From CAZQMX01 sp964594965 (GTDB taxonomy: Bacteria; Patescibacteriota; Minisyncoccia; Portnoybacterales; UBA2143), in NCBI GenBank assembly GCA_964594965.1, contig CAZQMX010000008.1, positions 1 to 27,270 of the forward strand: 27,270 bases of DNA, read 5' to 3'. Made by a program: the position numbers and the translations under genes. Below, in pieces: positions 1 through 6,378 of this stretch. How positions within the stretch are numbered: the stretch's first letter is position 1; the number at the start of each line of letters is the position of its first letter. Below the pieces are notes generated by a model. The model worked only from the letters and a program-made list of their open reading frames with translations. It searched no databases and had not been told where the DNA came from.

Positions 1-189
1 AGAACCGTGTGAACCGTGGGAACCGTGACTACCATGAGAACCGTGTGAACCGTGGGAACCGTGACTACCATGACTGCCATGGCTGCTATGGCTTCCGTGT
101 GAACCATGACTACCATGCGAACCATGAGAGCCATGTGAGCCGTGAGAGGAATGAGAACCATGGGAGCTGTGAGAACCATGGGAAGCGTG
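1..189 (-). repeat. Tandem His-Xaa-Ser codon repeat with a perfect 36-nt unit
   Basis: The HxS-coding part of the precursor is a 9-nt repeat at protein level with synonymous codon drift. Positions 1-36 and 37-72 are identical, so a 12-codon unit has been duplicated recently. Copy number may vary between strains, and short-read assembly may have compressed the array. The repeat continues beyond the left edge. Confidence 0.85.
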
Positions 190-360
190 AGTACAGGCGG
201 CTGAAGTTGGATCAGCTTTCATTGCTCCGGCCAGACCAACTCCTAACGCTAAAAACGTCATGGCAATTTTAGCCACACCTTTCTTATTAATCTTTCCTTC
301 TTCGCTCGTTAAAAAGGCCTTGATGTCCTTTTTTATAGCAGGCAGTTTGCTTTTCTTCAT
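1..360 (-). CDS. hxsA: His-Xaa-Ser repeat peptide, HxsA-like modified-peptide precursor (3' end outside window)
   Basis: The first 120 codons are visible and the gene runs off the left edge. Residues 1-57 form a Lys-rich leader with one hydrophobic stretch at about 31-47 that could be a signal or membrane segment. From residue 58 the protein is an unbroken run of at least 21 His-Xaa-Ser triplets (mostly HGS, some HSS, one HAS). This is the hallmark of HxsA, the presumed substrate of the His-Xaa-Ser system. An HxsB-type radical SAM maturase lies just upstream on the same strand and HxsD genes lie further away, which supports the call. The start is ATG at 360, about 10 nt after an extended -10 box and with no Shine-Dalgarno, so the mRNA is probably leaderless. 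What chemistry is put on the repeats, and the product's role, are unknown. A plain His-rich metal-binding protein is the alternative. Confidence 0.8.
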   Translation of the reverse strand, partial: MKKSKLPAIKKDIKAFLTSEEGKINKKGVAKIAMTFLALGVGLAGAMKADPTSAACTHASHGSHSSHGSHSSHGSHGSHGSHGSHGSHGSHSSHGSHGSHGSHGSHGSHGSHGSHGSHGS

Positions 361-370
361 ATATGTTTTT

Positions 371-376
371 ATTATA
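371..376 (-). promoter_or_regulatory. Extended -10 box of the HxS peptide gene
   Basis: On the minus strand the sequence reads TGGTATAAT, an extended -10 element ending 10 nt before the ATG at 360. No good -35 and no ribosome binding site are present, which points to a very short or absent 5' leader. The box lies between the hxsB terminator and the peptide start, so the peptide appears to have its own promoter. Confidence 0.55.
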
Positions 377-389
377 CCAGTTTTTTAGG

Positions 390-463
390 AAAATAAAAAA
401 CTTCCTGTGGATAACCCCGCACCAGAACAAAGTTCAGTGCGGGACAGGCAAAAACAGGAAGTT
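390..463 (-). terminator. Intrinsic terminator downstream of hxsB
   Basis: Outer arms 399-408 and 454-463 (10 bp) enclose a second stem, 416-422 with 437-443 (7 bp). On the minus strand the structure is followed by TTTTTTATTTT. It starts 11 nt after the hxsB stop and separates maturase transcription from the HxS peptide gene. Confidence 0.8.
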
Positions 464-473
464 AAAAAATTAT

Positions 474-1937
474 CTATTTAATCCACTCTTCAAAAACTTC
501 TTTGATTTTAGGATTCTCCAGTTTCTCAAAAAGATAATCCAAAATAGCCATGTTGATCTGACATCTTTCATTAGTCGGCATCTGGCCAAAAATATTTCCC
601 TGTTCGGAATAGTTGTAAATTGGGCAAACGCCACAGTAGGGCTTGTAAACACAGTCAACGCAATGGGGCTGGACTTCAAGGCAGGAAGCCGTGCATAAAG
701 TTCTTGTTACCGGACTGCCAACAATTTCCTGATAAGTATCCTTAATGTTTCCCAAGCGGAAACTTTCATCATCCATCATTGACATCATTCTTCCTTCATC
801 ACAAGTATAGACATCGCCGTTGTAATTGTAGGCCAACTGGCCAATTCCAGCTCCGCAGGGAGAACGAAAATCCAAATGGTTTGGATCAAATTCAGTTAAA
901 ATCTTGGTTAAAAATGTTTTAGCGGCTTTTTCCCTGACTTTTTTCCCTTTCAGGTTTAATTCAATAATGTAACCAAGGGCTTTTTGGTAGAATTTAATGT
1001 ATTCTTTGGCTCCGTAGCCAATCTGCTTAAAATGATCTCTGGTAAATCCAAAAGGATTTAAAGGCCTGAGATAAAAATCATTAAAGCCAAGTTTTAGATG
1101 CTCGTTAATAATTTCTTTGGCGCAGGACAGGGAATAACGGCTAATAGTCACAGCCGTGCCCATTTTGAAAATATATCCTTTTTTCTCCAATTGAGGATAA
1201 AGTTTGAAGAATTTCCTTGCCCATTTGGCCGCATGCTTATAACTTCCGCCCTTATCACCAATTAAAACCCTGTTCTTGTTATGAACCTTTTCCGGCCCAT
1301 CAAGAGAAATACACAAACTGACTTTTTTACCCAGTAAATACTTAAATTTCTTTTCGTCCATTAAGGTGAAATTAGAAACTAACCGGATTTCCAAATCTTT
1401 GGCTTGTCCTGAGCTTTGTTGAAGGATTTTGTTCTTTTTAATTGATTCTTCAACAATAAATTTAACAATTGGCCAGTTAACCAAGGGCTCACCGCCCTGA
1501 AACTCAATCGCGACAAACTGGCTGGTTGTTTCAAATATTTTATCAACAACCTTTTTAGCTGTTTCCTTCGACATATCATAGCCCTCTTCTTCCATTGTCT
1601 GGGCACTGGCATGGCAATAGACACAACGATGATTGCATCGAAGAGTAACAACAATAATATGCAGGCTTGGTCCGCCAAAAAGAAATGCGTTTTTCTTTCC
1701 ATATCGGCTGATTAAATCGCCGATATCAGCTTCTTTTTTCAGAAAGTTTTTTTCTTTGAGAGAAAGATAAGGTTCTTTTTCTTTATCCAAATTGCCCGAT
1801 AAAAAATTCTTAAACTCTTTTTCTTTTAAAAGAGTCCATTGGCCAACATCATTGGTTAAAAGATATTTATTCTTAAACTTCCTGAAACGAAAAAAGCCCA
1901 AGTCATTGTATTTAATTTTATCTGGCTCTAATGACAT
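474..1937 (-). CDS. hxsB: His-Xaa-Ser system radical SAM maturase HxsB
   Basis: This 487-residue cytosolic radical SAM enzyme has the [4Fe-4S] motif Cys101-x3-Cys105-x2-Cys108 and a GGEP motif near 148-151. Its C-terminal auxiliary-cluster (SPASM-like) region has Cys361, 379, 415, 419, 426, 429, 435, 438 and 459. The N-terminal segment (FFRFRKFKNKYLLTND) and the block around 361-383 (CGAGIGQLAYNYNGDVYTCD) match what I recall of HxsB. It is predicted to modify the HxS peptide encoded just downstream. A TTGATT/TATAAT promoter places the transcription start at or next to the ATG, implying a leaderless mRNA. The usual partner HxsC is not in the window. The family call is firm; the reaction is not established from sequence. 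Confidence 0.88.
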   Translation of the reverse strand: MSLEPDKIKYNDLGFFRFRKFKNKYLLTNDVGQWTLLKEKEFKNFLSGNLDKEKEPYLSLKEKNFLKKEADIGDLISRYGKKNAFLFGGPSLHIIVVTLRCNHRCVYCHASAQTMEEEGYDMSKETAKKVVDKIFETTSQFVAIEFQGGEPLVNWPIVKFIVEESIKKNKILQQSSGQAKDLEIRLVSNFTLMDEKKFKYLLGKKVSLCISLDGPEKVHNKNRVLIGDKGGSYKHAAKWARKFFKLYPQLEKKGYIFKMGTAVTISRYSLSCAKEIINEHLKLGFNDFYLRPLNPFGFTRDHFKQIGYGAKEYIKFYQKALGYIIELNLKGKKVREKAAKTFLTKILTEFDPNHLDFRSPCGAGIGQLAYNYNGDVYTCDEGRMMSMMDDESFRLGNIKDTYQEIVGSPVTRTLCTASCLEVQPHCVDCVYKPYCGVCPIYNYSEQGNIFGQMPTNERCQINMAILDYLFEKLENPKIKEVFEEWIK

Positions 1938-1944
1938 ATTATGA

Positions 1945-1974
1945 ATTATATATCATTCTCTCTCCTAAAATCAA
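1945..1974 (-). promoter_or_regulatory. hxsB promoter (TTGATT, 18 nt, TATAAT)
   Basis: The -35 TTGATT is at 1969-1974 and the -10 TATAAT at 1945-1950, minus strand, with an 18-nt spacer. The -10 ends 8 nt before the hxsB ATG, so transcription should begin at about the start codon. Confidence 0.7.
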
Positions 1975-1987
1975 TAAATTCAAAATA

Positions 1988-2016
1988 TTTACAAAAATAA
2001 ACAGGCGATATAAGAT
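1988..2016 (+). promoter_or_regulatory. Methyltransferase promoter (TTTACA, 17 nt, TAAGAT)
   Basis: TTTACA at 1988-1993 and TAAGAT at 2011-2016 are 17 nt apart. The expected +1 falls on the second of two adjacent ATGs (2023), so the gene is probably leaderless and the second ATG may be the real start. It is back to back with the hxsB promoter. Confidence 0.5.
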
Positions 2017-2019
2017 AAA

Positions 2020-2672
2020 ATGATGTGGGAAAAAGAATATAAACAGAAAAAATATTACTGGGGACTAAAACCTGACCCTGTCTTAGAAAAATGCATTAAT
2101 AAAATTCCCAAAGGCAAAGTGCTTGATATGGGCGCCGGAGAAGGAAGAAATAGTATTTTTTTGGCTAAAAATGGATTTGAAGTAATCGCTATTGATAAAA
2201 TCAAACGAGGGCTGGAAAAAATTAAAAACTTATCAAAAAAATATAATCTAACCATCGAAACAAAAACCTGCGATATCAAGGACTTTAATTTTAGAAAAAA
2301 CAAATATTCTTTAATAGTTTCTGCCTCCTCCATTGACTTTCTAAAAAAAGCGAAATTGACACTATTTTAGATAAAACTAAATTATCGATTAAACCAAGTG
2401 GATTTATTTATCTATCGGTTTTTTCTACCAAAGACCCGATCTATAAACTGATAATAGAAAAAGACATAAAACAGATTGGAGAAAACACCTTTTATCTGCC
2501 TAGATCAGAAACCTACAGACATTTCTTTATTAAAGAAGAACTTCAGGAAAAATTCAATGATTTCAAGATTATTCTATTAAAACAAAAACAAATATTAGAT
2601 ACAGAACATGATAAACCACATTATCATGATATGATTAAGTTATTAGCGCAAAAGAAGAAAGCAAGAAGATAA
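2020..2672 (+). pseudogene. SAM-dependent methyltransferase interrupted by a frameshift at an A7 run
   Basis: The first 0-frame part (2020-2370, 116 aa) holds the class I methyltransferase fold start: motif I VLDMGAGEGRNS at about 34-45 and the acidic motif II IDK near 58-60. It resembles small TehB/Methyltransf_11-type enzymes; the substrate is unknown. The frame ends at 2370, but a continuous -1 reading frame runs from the A7 tract at 2343-2349 to a TAA at 2670-2672. It continues the fold with a strand-like segment SIKPSGFIYLSVFS. Joined, the product would be about 217 aa, a normal size for the family. The cause may be a homopolymer indel (sequencing or mutation) or programmed -1 slippage on A-AAA-AAA. 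It lies 21 nt upstream of a histidine phosphatase gene on the same strand. Confidence 0.7.
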
Positions 2673-2693
2673 AATTTAATACATTGGGGTATT

Positions 2694-3263
2694 ATGAAAA
2701 TCATTCTCATTCGCCACGGCGAAACAGAAGAAACCAAAAAAGGAATTCTACTTGGCCATTTGCCAGGTTGTTTGTCATCTAAGGGTAAAATAGATATGAA
2801 ATTAACTGCGAAAATTATTAAAAAACTCAATTTAAACCCTAAGGTTATTTTCTCCAGCGATTTAAAAAGAGCAAAAGATTCTTCCAGAATCATATCTAAA
2901 GAATTAGGATTAGAAATCAAGTATAATCAATTACTCCGAGAAAGAAAAGGTGGTGCTTCCGAAGGAAAAACAGAAAAAGAAATAAATTGGAAATTATATG
3001 AAAAAACATCATTTCCTCATCGCAGACATATTGGCGGAGAAAGCTTTGTTGAAGTAAAAGAAAGGGCCAAGGAATTTCTAGATAATATCTTAAAAAATGA
3101 AAAACAAGATTTCATTATTATCTCACATAATGCTTTTTTATCTATGCTGCTCTCTCATATTAAAAATTGGAGCGTAAGAAAAAGCTGTCAATTCAATTTT
3201 AATAATTCTGTAACAATTATTAATACAAAAGATAAGAGAGTGGAACAAATCCCACTCTCTTAA
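2694..3263 (+). CDS. Histidine phosphatase family protein (phosphoglycerate mutase-like)
   Basis: This 189-residue protein has the catalytic RHG at residues 7-9, a second catalytic His at about 145 in IIISHN, and the conserved SSDLKRA segment near 54-60. These define the histidine phosphatase superfamily. A phosphohistidine intermediate forms on His8. The substrate cannot be told from sequence; small-molecule phosphatases such as CobC-like or phosphoserine phosphatases are possible, and true glycolytic GpmA is unlikely at this size. It follows the frameshifted methyltransferase and ends inside a hairpin, so the two probably form a small operon. A second member of the superfamily lies at 7785-8276. 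Confidence 0.8.
   Translation: MKIILIRHGETEETKKGILLGHLPGCLSSKGKIDMKLTAKIIKKLNLNPKVIFSSDLKRAKDSSRIISKELGLEIKYNQLLRERKGGASEGKTEKEINWKLYEKTSFPHRRHIGGESFVEVKERAKEFLDNILKNEKQDFIIISHNAFLSMLLSHIKNWSVRKSCQFNFNNSVTIINTKDKRVEQIPLS
3234..3261. terminator. Hairpin at the convergent ends of the phosphatase and radical SAM genes
   Basis: A 10-bp perfect stem (3234-3243 with 3252-3261) and an 8-nt loop overlap the last codons of the plus-strand phosphatase. The minus-strand side is followed by moderately T-rich sequence. It probably serves as a shared terminator for the two convergent genes; there is no long U tract on the plus side. Confidence 0.5.
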
Positions 3264-3276
3264 ATGTAAATGTCTA

Positions 3277-4524
3277 TTATTCTAAGGACACATACATCAG
3301 TTTAGACGCCACTATTTTTCTGATCATGGCGCATCGTTTAGGCGATAGAGGGGTAAAGTATTTACCTCTTTTTGAATACGGACAGCCTCCCCTGCAATGC
3401 CATTTAGCAAAACAATCATTACAACCGGGAATATTAAGTACATGGAATCTACGCACCCTGGCAAGAGAATTGCTATTAATTCTCGCGCTGTTTTCAAGAA
3501 TACACCCAATCTCAAAATCGTTTGCAAAAGAACTGTCATCATTAAAGGAAACTGTACAGGCCGAGATAATTCCTTCTGGAGACACGGAATAGTTAGGAAT
3601 TGGAACCGAACATGGAAACGGAGATATGGAATGTATATCCGTACCAGTTAGGTTAATATCGACTCCAATCTTCCTATAATCTCTCCACAACTCAAAATAG
3701 GTTCGACTAAGCAGATTGCGATCTATCTCGGTACTTTCTTTTAATGTCCGACCCAAAGCCTCTTTGAGCCCGAGAAAGATATTCTTAATTCCGTAGTTGT
3801 AGAGTTGATCAACAATTTCCCGGATTCGCATGTAGTTTACTTCAGAAACAACCGTTAAAATACTAACTGCGGATTCATTTTCCAATAAAAATCCGATGTT
3901 TTTCCAAATACGATCAGCTATGTCCGAATCTAATCCGTAACGTTCATTTTTTCCAAAAAATCCGTCCCAAGAAACTTGAACTTCTTCGATATCATGAGCT
4001 ATCTCTTGATATTCATCACGCAAGAAAAACCCATTAGTCAATATTCGAAGCTTTAGGTTAATGCCGTCAGGTAAATCTTTTTTTGCCCTAATGATACATT
4101 CTTTTATCAGCGGGATGAGTAAAGTGGGCTCACCCCCAGAAAACACAATTTCCAGCGTATTAGCATTTTCTTCTTGGGCATATCGACAAAAATTACTTAC
4201 TGATCTTAATGCAATATCCCTGGCCATGTTCCTCGGATTAGAGCCAGCTCGAACACTACAATACTGACAATTTAAGTTACATTTTGTGGTAATATTAAGC
4301 CGAAGGCGAATCTTATCTTTATCGTATTTGAACCCCTGCTCGCGGATAAAATCAGGCACATTACTCTGTGATGAAGCCTCTTTGATCCAATCTCCGCCTA
4401 TGTCTCCGATATTAGCCTTTCCATCACTAACAGCGAAACTTCTGGTTAAAGGAGCATAGAAGAGAGTTTGTTTGTTCATATTGATTGCGTAAATCTCTTT
4501 GCCTAAAAGTTTATTCGTTAGCAT
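3277..4524 (-). CDS. Radical SAM/SPASM peptide maturase
   Basis: This 415-residue enzyme has Cys82-x3-Cys86-x2-Cys89 for the SAM cluster, a GGEP motif at 130-133, and a C-terminal SPASM-type set of cysteines at 305, 323, 341, 368, 371, 377, 381 and 398. This is the architecture of RiPP maturases that install thioether or C-C crosslinks. Directly upstream are a strong AGGAGG site, an intrinsic attenuator and a 40-residue Cys-containing peptide gene, which I infer to be its substrate. It lacks the HxsB-specific signatures and I do not recognise it as HxsC. The residues before the first cluster could bind a leader peptide, but I see no clear RRE domain. No transporter or peptidase is in the cluster. 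Confidence 0.8.
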   Translation of the reverse strand: MLTNKLLGKEIYAINMNKQTLFYAPLTRSFAVSDGKANIGDIGGDWIKEASSQSNVPDFIREQGFKYDKDKIRLRLNITTKCNLNCQYCSVRAGSNPRNMARDIALRSVSNFCRYAQEENANTLEIVFSGGEPTLLIPLIKECIIRAKKDLPDGINLKLRILTNGFFLRDEYQEIAHDIEEVQVSWDGFFGKNERYGLDSDIADRIWKNIGFLLENESAVSILTVVSEVNYMRIREIVDQLYNYGIKNIFLGLKEALGRTLKESTEIDRNLLSRTYFELWRDYRKIGVDINLTGTDIHSISPFPCSVPIPNYSVSPEGIISACTVSFNDDSSFANDFEIGCILENSARINSNSLARVRRFHVLNIPGCNDCFAKWHCRGGCPYSKRGKYFTPLSPKRCAMIRKIVASKLMYVSLE

Positions 4525-4529
4525 TTTAA

Positions 4530-4535
4530 CCTCCT
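4530..4535 (-). promoter_or_regulatory. Strong ribosome binding site of the radical SAM gene
   Basis: AGGAGG with a 5-nt spacer to the ATG at 4524 fixes this start. Perfect sites of this kind are the exception in the window, where many genes appear leaderless. Confidence 0.8.
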
Positions 4536-4550
4536 CTCTTCAGATGTTTG

Positions 4551-4593
4551 ATATAAAGAAAAAGGGACCGATACCGATGAAGCGTACGATCCC
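4551..4593 (-). terminator. Attenuator between the peptide gene and its maturase
   Basis: On the minus strand an imperfect stem (arms 4564-4574 and 4583-4593, with one mismatch and one bulge) is followed by TTTTTCTTT. It lies after the peptide stop and before the maturase RBS. A leaky terminator here would give many peptide transcripts per maturase transcript, as in many RiPP operons. Confidence 0.7.
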
Positions 4594-4622
4594 CCTTGTT
4601 TCAGACCACGGCCGCCCAGACA

Positions 4623-4745
4623 TTATCGTTTTTTGATTCGCGAAAGAATTCGCGTGTTCGAGCAGCACCCGAAAGTAGAAGCCCTGGATCCATCACTGAT
4701 CCGGCCGACGGTAACAACCACCTTCTTTTTATTGGTACCTTTCAT
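4623..4745 (-). CDS. Candidate RiPP precursor peptide, 40 aa, Cys-Cys core
   Basis: This small ORF has ATG at 4745, a strong AAAGGAGAAGG site 2 nt upstream, and a TAA at 4623-4625. The peptide begins MKGTNKKKVVVTVGR, then a Ser/Gly/Thr-rich segment, a Cys-Cys pair at 27-28 (TFGCCSNTR) and a basic tail ending KKR. It is the first gene behind a TTGACA promoter, is followed by an intrinsic terminator, and is then followed by a radical SAM/SPASM enzyme. I infer it is the maturase's substrate, with the Cys pair and nearby Ser/Thr/Asn as candidate crosslink sites. I do not recognise the peptide family. If the context were coincidental it would be an orphan small basic peptide. Confidence 0.65.
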   Translation of the reverse strand: MKGTNKKKVVVTVGRISDGSRASTFGCCSNTRILSRIKKR

Positions 4746-4802
4746 GACCTTCTCCTTTGCTTGATTGTTAGTGGACAACACTACCTATTAATAAAAAATA
4801 AC

Positions 4803-4864
4803 CTCTTGCCACTATTGAATCACATTTCATTAAATTCTGTCAAGAGTAATTTTAACTCTTGCCA
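4803..4864. repeat. Three CTCTTGNCA elements between divergent promoters
   Basis: CTCTTGCCA occurs at 4803-4811 and 4856-4864 on the plus strand, and CTCTTGACA at 4838-4846 on the minus strand. The last two form an inverted pair (CAAGAGT/ACTCTTG) and each contains the -35 box of one divergent promoter. The third overlaps the expected start region of the minus-strand transcript. This could be a shared operator or reused promoter sequence. Confidence 0.5.
4814..4843 (-). promoter_or_regulatory. Promoter of the peptide/radical SAM operon
   Basis: TTGACA at 4838-4843, an 18-nt spacer, and extended -10 TGATTCAAT with its hexamer at 4814-4819 (minus strand). The predicted leader of about 60 nt leads to the Shine-Dalgarno of the 40-aa peptide. 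Confidence 0.65.
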
Positions 4865-4887
4865 AATAAATTGATTTTTGGTATAAA
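4859..4887 (+). promoter_or_regulatory. Promoter of the GT4 glycosyltransferase gene
   Basis: TTGCCA at 4859-4864, a 17-nt spacer, and extended -10 TGGTATAAA with its hexamer at 4882-4887. The start codon is at 4906 with no Shine-Dalgarno and a leader of roughly 12 nt. It is divergent from the peptide operon promoter, 15 nt between the -35 boxes. Confidence 0.65.
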
Positions 4888-4905
4888 ACAATACTGCCTC
4901 GAATT

Positions 4906-5937
4906 ATGAAAATATGCCTAATAGCTCCAATAGATGAAGCTGTCCCGCCTCTAAAATATGGCGGCATAACAAGAATTATCGATTTGCTCACTAATGGATT
5001 AATTAAACATAACCATTCGGTGACACTTTTAGCTTCCGGTGACTCCAAAAACCCAACAAATAATATTCCTATCATTCCAAAGGCTATACGCGGTTTTTAC
5101 TGTGATTCAAAGACACGCGAGGCACATATCTATTTAGCAACTTCAAAAATATTAGAAGTCACCTCTAGACAAAAATTCGATTTAATTCATAATCATTTCG
5201 GTTGGCGGTTATTACCATTCGCTCAATTATCTAAATCGCCAATGATAACTACATTTCATACTACTCTTGACCAAATTGATGAAGAAATAATTATAAATGC
5301 TTGCAAAAATACTTCCTTTAATGCAATAAGTGATAGTCAGCGTAAAAATATGCCTTACCTGAATTTTGAAGCCGTCATCCATAACGGCGTTGATACTTCC
5401 TTGTATCGCTTTTCAAAAAAACATCAAGGATATCTTGTCTTTCTTGGTCGGATGTCCCCTGAAAAAGGCGCTCTAGAGGCTATAGAGATATCAAAACAAC
5501 TAAAGAAACAAATTATTATGGCCGGTCCTGTGCCTATTCGAGATAGGCAGTATTTTCAAGAAAAAATATACCCACATATAGATGGCAAAAAATGTATTTT
5601 TTTAGACGAAATCAATGACAAACAAAAAGATAAACTCTTGGGAGGAGCCGAAGCATTACTCGCCCCTGTTCAATGGAAAGAGCCTTTTGGTTTGATCTTT
5701 ATAGAAGCTATGGCTTGTGGAACTCCGGTAGTTGCCTTGAATCGTGGAGCTATCCCTGAAATAATCATAGATAGAATTACAGGAATTATAGACAAATCTG
5801 TTGAAGAATTAATTCAGCGATTTAAAGAAATAAAAGATATCGACAGAAAAGATTGTAGAAAATTAGTTGAAGAAAAATTTACTGCCTCAATTATGGTTGA
5901 TAAATACGAAAAATTATACCAAAAGATTCTCTCTTAA
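4906..5937 (+). CDS. Glycosyltransferase family 4 (GT-B fold)
   Basis: This 343-residue protein has an N-terminal acceptor-binding half that starts KICLIAPIDEAVPPLKYGG, the flexible Gly-rich entry of GT4 enzymes. The C-terminal donor half has GRMSPEKG at 181-188 and the EX7E motif E259-PFGLIFIEAMACGTPVV, with the two glutamates at 259 and 267. It should transfer a sugar from a nucleotide-sugar donor with retention of configuration, probably to a cell-surface glycan or glycolipid. No membrane segment is evident. It stands alone on its strand; the neighbouring radical SAM cluster is divergent, and a functional link is possible but not shown. The acceptor is unknown. Confidence 0.85.
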   Translation: MKICLIAPIDEAVPPLKYGGITRIIDLLTNGLIKHNHSVTLLASGDSKNPTNNIPIIPKAIRGFYCDSKTREAHIYLATSKILEVTSRQKFDLIHNHFGWRLLPFAQLSKSPMITTFHTTLDQIDEEIIINACKNTSFNAISDSQRKNMPYLNFEAVIHNGVDTSLYRFSKKHQGYLVFLGRMSPEKGALEAIEISKQLKKQIIMAGPVPIRDRQYFQEKIYPHIDGKKCIFLDEINDKQKDKLLGGAEALLAPVQWKEPFGLIFIEAMACGTPVVALNRGAIPEIIIDRITGIIDKSVEELIQRFKEIKDIDRKDCRKLVEEKFTASIMVDKYEKLYQKILS

Positions 5938-5938
5938 A

Positions 5939-6316
5939 TTATAAAAGGCCGAGCACTTTTAAATTATCTGTTATACTTGGAATGATATCAAAATTTTTAA
6001 CTTTATTAATATCAACCCATTTATATTCCTGATGTTCTTTACTTAGAACTAAACGGTTGTTTTTAGCCCTGACCAAGAAAGGAATAATTTTGTTGTTTTC
6101 AAAAAAGATTGACTTACCTTGTTTAATAATCTTCACCTTAATACCTAGCTCTTCATTAATTTCTCTAATTAAGGCTTCTTTGATATCCTCATCTTGATTA
6201 ATATGACCACCCGGACAGGTCCATTTATTCGGAAAATATTTAGAACGACTACTTTTTTTTAAAAGCAGTACTTGATTTTTGAGGTTTAAAATAATCGCTG
6301 AAACGACTAACTGCAT
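5939..6316 (-). CDS. Nudix hydrolase
   Basis: The 125-residue protein starts MQLVVSAIILNLK and has a complete Nudix box GX5EX7REUXEEXGU, visible as GGHINQDEDIKEALIREINE followed by ELGI. A longer frame from a TTG at 6352 exists, but a good promoter (TTGACT, 17 nt, TAGAAT) occupies that stretch and places +1 near the ATG at 6316, so the short form is chosen. Such enzymes hydrolyse nucleoside diphosphates linked to another group; candidates include oxidised dNTPs or (d)NTPs. It ends 1 nt from the convergent GT4 gene. Substrate unknown. Confidence 0.85.
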   Translation of the reverse strand: MQLVVSAIILNLKNQVLLLKKSSRSKYFPNKWTCPGGHINQDEDIKEALIREINEELGIKVKIIKQGKSIFFENNKIIPFLVRAKNNRLVLSKEHQEYKWVDINKVKNFDIIPSITDNLKVLGLL

Positions 6317-6323
6317 GTCTTTT

Positions 6324-6352
6324 ATTCTAGTTTCTTTGAATAATAAAGTCAA
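6324..6352 (-). promoter_or_regulatory. Nudix promoter overlapping the tmk terminator tail
   Basis: TTGACT at 6347-6352, a 17-nt spacer and TAGAAT at 6324-6329. The -10 ends 8 nt before the ATG, so the message is predicted leaderless. The -35 lies in the T-rich tail of the upstream terminator. Confidence 0.65.
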
Positions 6353-6378
6353 AGCCCCACTAAAACTTAGCGGGGCTT
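6352..6378 (-). terminator. Terminator after tmk
   Basis: Arms AAGCCCC (6352-6358) and GGGGCTT (6372-6378), with an inner TAA/TTA pairing, are followed on the minus strand by TTTGACTTTATT. The hairpin begins within the tmk stop codon region. Confidence 0.7.

Noticed and set aside
1..189. Regular repeats suggesting a CRISPR array
   Set aside because: The period is 9 or 36 nt with no unique spacers and the repeat is in-frame coding sequence.
9..272. Plus-strand ORF rich in Asn, His and Arg
   Set aside because: It is the antisense reading of the HxS repeat and has no promoter or ribosome site.
1939..1956. Five-codon leader ORF just upstream of hxsB, with an AGGAGAG site
   Set aside because: It overlaps the TATAAT of a better supported promoter, so it would not be transcribed from that promoter.
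3277..4524. Second radical SAM enzyme taken as the missing HxsC
   Set aside because: It has a standard RiPP SPASM C-terminus, its own upstream peptide and none of the features I associate with HxsC.
4540..4623. 27-residue ORF overlapping the peptide stop as TAATG
   Set aside because: Its coding span contains the attenuator hairpin and its U tract, and it has no ribosome site of its own; the overlap is probably chance.
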